From: Corynebacterium otitidis ATCC 51513
Lineage (GTDB): Bacteria; Actinomycetota; Actinomycetes; Mycobacteriales; Mycobacteriaceae
Direction: 5' to 3'
Length of the DNA stretch: 42,247 nucleotides
NCBI RefSeq assembly: GCF_000296405.1
Contig: NZ_JH815193.1
Coordinates: 442,286 to 484,532 of the forward strand
The notes beneath the pieces are model-generated. The model had not been told where the DNA came from. It did not search any database and saw only the letters and a list, made by a program, of their open reading frames with translations. Position 1 is the stretch's first letter; every line of letters starts with the position of its first letter. This document shows positions 40,426 to 42,247 of the stretch, one piece after another. Both the position numbers and the translations under genes were made by a program.

Positions 40426-41844
40426 TCACCCAGCCGCCGCGGGCCGGGCGCTGGGGGCAAACCGCGCCCCGTAGTGGCGGGGGCTAAGCCGGTCGCCCTC
40501 CCCGAAGAGCTTGTTTCGCAGGGTGCCGGGGCGGTACTCGGTCTTGTAGCGCCCGAGATCCTGCAGGGCGGGCACGACGTGCTCGACCAGGTCCTCGAAG
40601 GTGCCGGGCGTGATGTGGTAGGCGAGGTTGAAGCCGTCGACGTCGGTTTCGTCCTGAATCCGCGCGAGCTCGCGAGCGACGGTCTCCCCGGAGCCGACGA
40701 GCACGCGGCCCACCCCGCCGATGCCCGCCCACTTCGCGATGCGGCGCACCGTCCACTCTTTATCGTCGCCGGCGAGTGCCTGGAAGTTCGCGACCGTCGA
40801 GCGGATCGCGTTGGATTCCACGTCGCCTAAGGGCTCGTCGGGATCGAAGCGGGCGAGATCCACCCCCAGCCAGCCCGAGAGCAGAGCCAGCGCGCCCTCG
40901 ATGTCGACGTACGAGGCGAGCTCCTCGAGCTTCTCTTTAGCCTCGGCGTCGGTCTTCCCGGTGACGACCGTGATGAGGGTGAAGACCCTGATGTCGTAGG
41001 GCTCCCGGCCGGCGGCGACGGCCGCCGCCCGCAGGTTCGCCGTGGCCTTCTTCGCCAACGCATCGGTGGGCGAGTTGATGAACGAGGCCTCCGCGTGACG
41101 CCCGGCGAAGCGCTGCCCGCGAGGCGAGGCGCCGGCTTGGAAGATGAGCGGCACCCGCTGCGGGGAGGGCTCGACGATCGCCGCGCCCGGCACCGTGAAG
41201 AACCGACCCCGGTGCCCGATGTCGTGGACCTTGTCGGGGTGGGTGAACACCCCGGTTGTCGGGTCGTCGGCGACGGCGTCGTCCTCCCACGAGCCGCCAA
41301 GCAGCTGGTAGATGACATCCAGGTACTCGTCGGCGTGGTCGTAGCGCTCGTCGTGCTCGCGCTGGTCCGCCTCGCCGAGGTTGCGCGCCGCAGACGGCAG
41401 GTAGCCGGTGACGGCGTTCCAGCCGACCCGCCCGTCGCTCAGGTGGTCGAGGGTCGCGAGCCGGCGCGAGAACGGGTACGGGTGCTCGTAGGCGGTGCCC
41501 GCCGTCACCCCGAAGCCCAGGTTCTTCGTCGCGGCGGCCATCGCGGGCACGAGCAGGATCGGGTCGTTGACCGGCACCTGCGCCCCGGAGCGCAGCGCCG
41601 CGCGCGGGGAGCCCTCGTACACGTCGTAGGGCCCCAACACGTCGGCGATGAACAGCGACTCGAAGAGCCCCTCCTCGAGGGTGCGGGCGAGCCCGACCCA
41701 GTAGTCGAGGCTGCGGTACTCGCGGGAGCGGTCTTCCGGGTGGCGCCACAGGCCCGGCGACTGGTGGCCCACGCAGTTCATGTCGAAGGCGTTGAAGAAC
41801 ACCTGTCGCTCTCCGTCTGGGGTGGTGGGCGGTTGGGTTGCCAC
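40426..41844 (-). CDS. NtaA/SnaA/DmoA-type FMN-dependent monooxygenase (luciferase-like)
   Basis: The 472-residue TIM-barrel flavin monooxygenase shows the family run: FFNAFDMNCVGHQSPGLWRH, WVGLARTLEEGLFESLFIAD, SFSRRLATLDHLSDGR-like text (HPYPFSRRLATLDHLSDGRV), GWNAVTGYLPSAARNLG, HRGRFFTVPGA and PLIFQAGASPRGQRFAGRHAE (in parts). These enzymes use reduced FMN from a partner reductase to cleave C-S or C-N bonds (nitrilotriacetate, dimethylsulfide, sulfonate-like substrates). No reductase gene is nearby. GTG 41844 follows AGGAGG at 5 nt. A sulfur-scavenging role is common for the family but unproven here. The 356-bp upstream region carries a promoter and stable hairpins. Confidence 0.9.
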   Translation of the reverse strand: MATQPPTTPDGERQVFFNAFDMNCVGHQSPGLWRHPEDRSREYRSLDYWVGLARTLEEGLFESLFIADVLGPYDVYEGSPRAALRSGAQVPVNDPILLVPAMAAATKNLGFGVTAGTAYEHPYPFSRRLATLDHLSDGRVGWNAVTGYLPSAARNLGEADQREHDERYDHADEYLDVIYQLLGGSWEDDAVADDPTTGVFTHPDKVHDIGHRGRFFTVPGAAIVEPSPQRVPLIFQAGASPRGQRFAGRHAEASFINSPTDALAKKATANLRAAAVAAGREPYDIRVFTLITVVTGKTDAEAKEKLEELASYVDIEGALALLSGWLGVDLARFDPDEPLGDVESNAIRSTVANFQALAGDDKEWTVRRIAKWAGIGGVGRVLVGSGETVARELARIQDETDVDGFNLAYHITPGTFEDLVEHVVPALQDLGRYKTEYRPGTLRNKLFGEGDRLSPRHYGARFAPSARPAAAG

Positions 41845-41884
41845 GTGGGCCTCCTCACAAGGGTCTGTTCGGGATCGCTTCTCC

Positions 41885-41939
41885 GCCCCGGCGCCTCGGG
41901 AACAACCCGCCCGCCGGGGCGCGCCGCCTTTAGGCGGCG
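41885..41939 (-). other. Two stable hairpins in the monooxygenase leader
   Basis: Hairpin 1: 41922-41928 with 41933-41939 (7 bp, loop TTTA on plus). Hairpin 2: 41885-41892 with 41913-41920 plus an inner 4-bp stem. They precede the ribosome site by about 35 nt. Neither is followed by a T-run. Confidence 0.45.
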
Positions 41940-41948
41940 TGCCCGCAG

Positions 41949-41977
41949 AGCTACCGGCCCGCCCGCTACCCGGTCAA
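41949..41977 (-). promoter_or_regulatory. Candidate promoter of the FMN monooxygenase gene
   Basis: On the minus strand TTGACC (41972-41977), 17-bp spacer, GTAGCT (41949-41954). The -35 is among the best sigma-70-like boxes in the window. The leader would be about 100 nt. Confidence 0.45.
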
Positions 41978-42098
41978 CGGTTTTCACCCCGCGGGAGCGC
42001 TTCGCGCCGGTGATATTGCGCGCCGCGCGACGAATGGGCGATCCCCCGGCCGCCCTCCCCCGCCGACGCGCGGGGCTCGCGCCTCGCCGCAACGCCTA

Positions 42099-42142
42099 CG
42101 GCCCCGCCCGCTCCCTCGCCGAGGAGGGAACGAACGGGGCCG
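42099..42142 (-). terminator. Second hairpin downstream of the right-edge surface-protein gene
   Basis: Outer stem 42099-42106 with 42135-42142 (8 bp) encloses an inner stem 42112-42117 with 42124-42129. No T-run; it may protect or end the mRNA. Confidence 0.4.
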
Positions 42143-42162
42143 CGTGATCGGTTCGCGGGGCG

Positions 42163-42185
42163 GCGCTCCCCGCCGTGGGGAGCGC
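42163..42185 (-). terminator. First hairpin downstream of the right-edge surface-protein gene
   Basis: A 9-bp perfect stem (42163-42171 with 42177-42185) with a 5-nt loop lies 15 bp past the stop at 42201. No T-run follows. Confidence 0.5.
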
Positions 42186-42200
42186 GACGCCTCGCGGGGC

Positions 42201-42247
42201 TTAGCCGCGGGAGCGGCGCTTGCCGAGCGCCACCGCGCCCGCGCCGG
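42201..42247 (-). CDS. C-terminal end of a probable wall-anchored surface protein (partial)
   Basis: Only the last codons are in the window. Read toward the TAA at 42201-42203 they give GAGAVALGKRRSRG-stop. A small hydrophobic end followed by a KRRSRG basic tail is what a sortase-anchored (LPxTG) or membrane-anchored surface protein ends with. Two hairpins follow downstream, as expected for a gene end. The LPxTG motif itself would lie outside the window, so the call is tentative. Confidence 0.5.
   Translation of the reverse strand, partial: GAGAVALGKRRSRG

Larger units (their letters stand above)
41845..42200. other. 356-bp intergenic region with leader hairpins and terminators
   Basis: No credible gene is seen. 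From right to left it holds two terminator-like hairpins for the surface-protein gene entering from the right edge, a TTGACC-type promoter, and two stable hairpins in the leader of the monooxygenase mRNA. No known riboswitch consensus was recognised. Confidence 0.6.

Noticed and set aside
41845..42000. Possible SAM or other sulfur riboswitch before the luciferase-like gene
   Set aside because: Hairpins are present but none of the conserved SAM-riboswitch blocks is recognisable.

Overview
The window comes from the chromosome of a very G+C-rich actinobacterium, almost certainly a Corynebacterium or close relative. Three things point there. It has mycothiol biosynthesis (mshB) and an LpqW-type lipoprotein next to typA. 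It has a dapC-fdxC / dapD-aroP-dapE cluster. It has sigE - anti-sigma - tatB - mrp in an order familiar from Corynebacteriales. Many genes have no Shine-Dalgarno sequence and instead a TANNNT hexamer exactly 7 nt before the start codon, as expected for leaderless mRNAs.

Layout. 1-2080: a secreted surface protein (minus strand) running off the left edge and broken by an in-frame TAG. 2445-7307: a general-stress-type membrane protein, mrp, tatB, cseE, sigE and an O-methyltransferase. 7479-10756: a GH32-like protein with none of the usual catalytic acids, a DUF4190-type membrane protein and an RlmA-like methyltransferase without zinc ligands. 10941-17882: a LOG-family protein, dapE, aroP, dapD, a GtrA-family membrane protein, dapC and fdxC. 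Four steps of lysine/peptidoglycan metabolism or its transport lie here, on both strands. 18012-23206: a small membrane protein, mshB, an LpqW-like lipoprotein with no standard start codon, and typA. 23460-24808: an MFS (UMF1-type) transporter gene with a frameshift and a nonsense codon.

24819-39345 is a block of three consecutive ABC transporter operons, all on the minus strand. Two are peptide/nickel-type importers (substrate-binding lipoprotein, two permeases, one fused double ATPase each; gene order A-B-C-DF and B-C-DF-A). The third is a thiamine/precursor ECF transporter (ykoE-ykoD-ykoC) under a clear TPP riboswitch. In all three the two ATPase domains are fused in one polypeptide. The right end has a patatin-like hydrolase, a luciferase-like FMN monooxygenase with a structured leader, and the last codons of what looks like another wall-anchored surface protein.

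I found no tRNA or rRNA gene, insertion sequence, CRISPR array, phage gene or restriction/defence system. I see no clear candidate for a wholly new multi-gene system. The best leads are the GH32-like protein without catalytic acids, the lipoprotein gene with an ATC at its expected start, and the recurrent leaderless-start motif.
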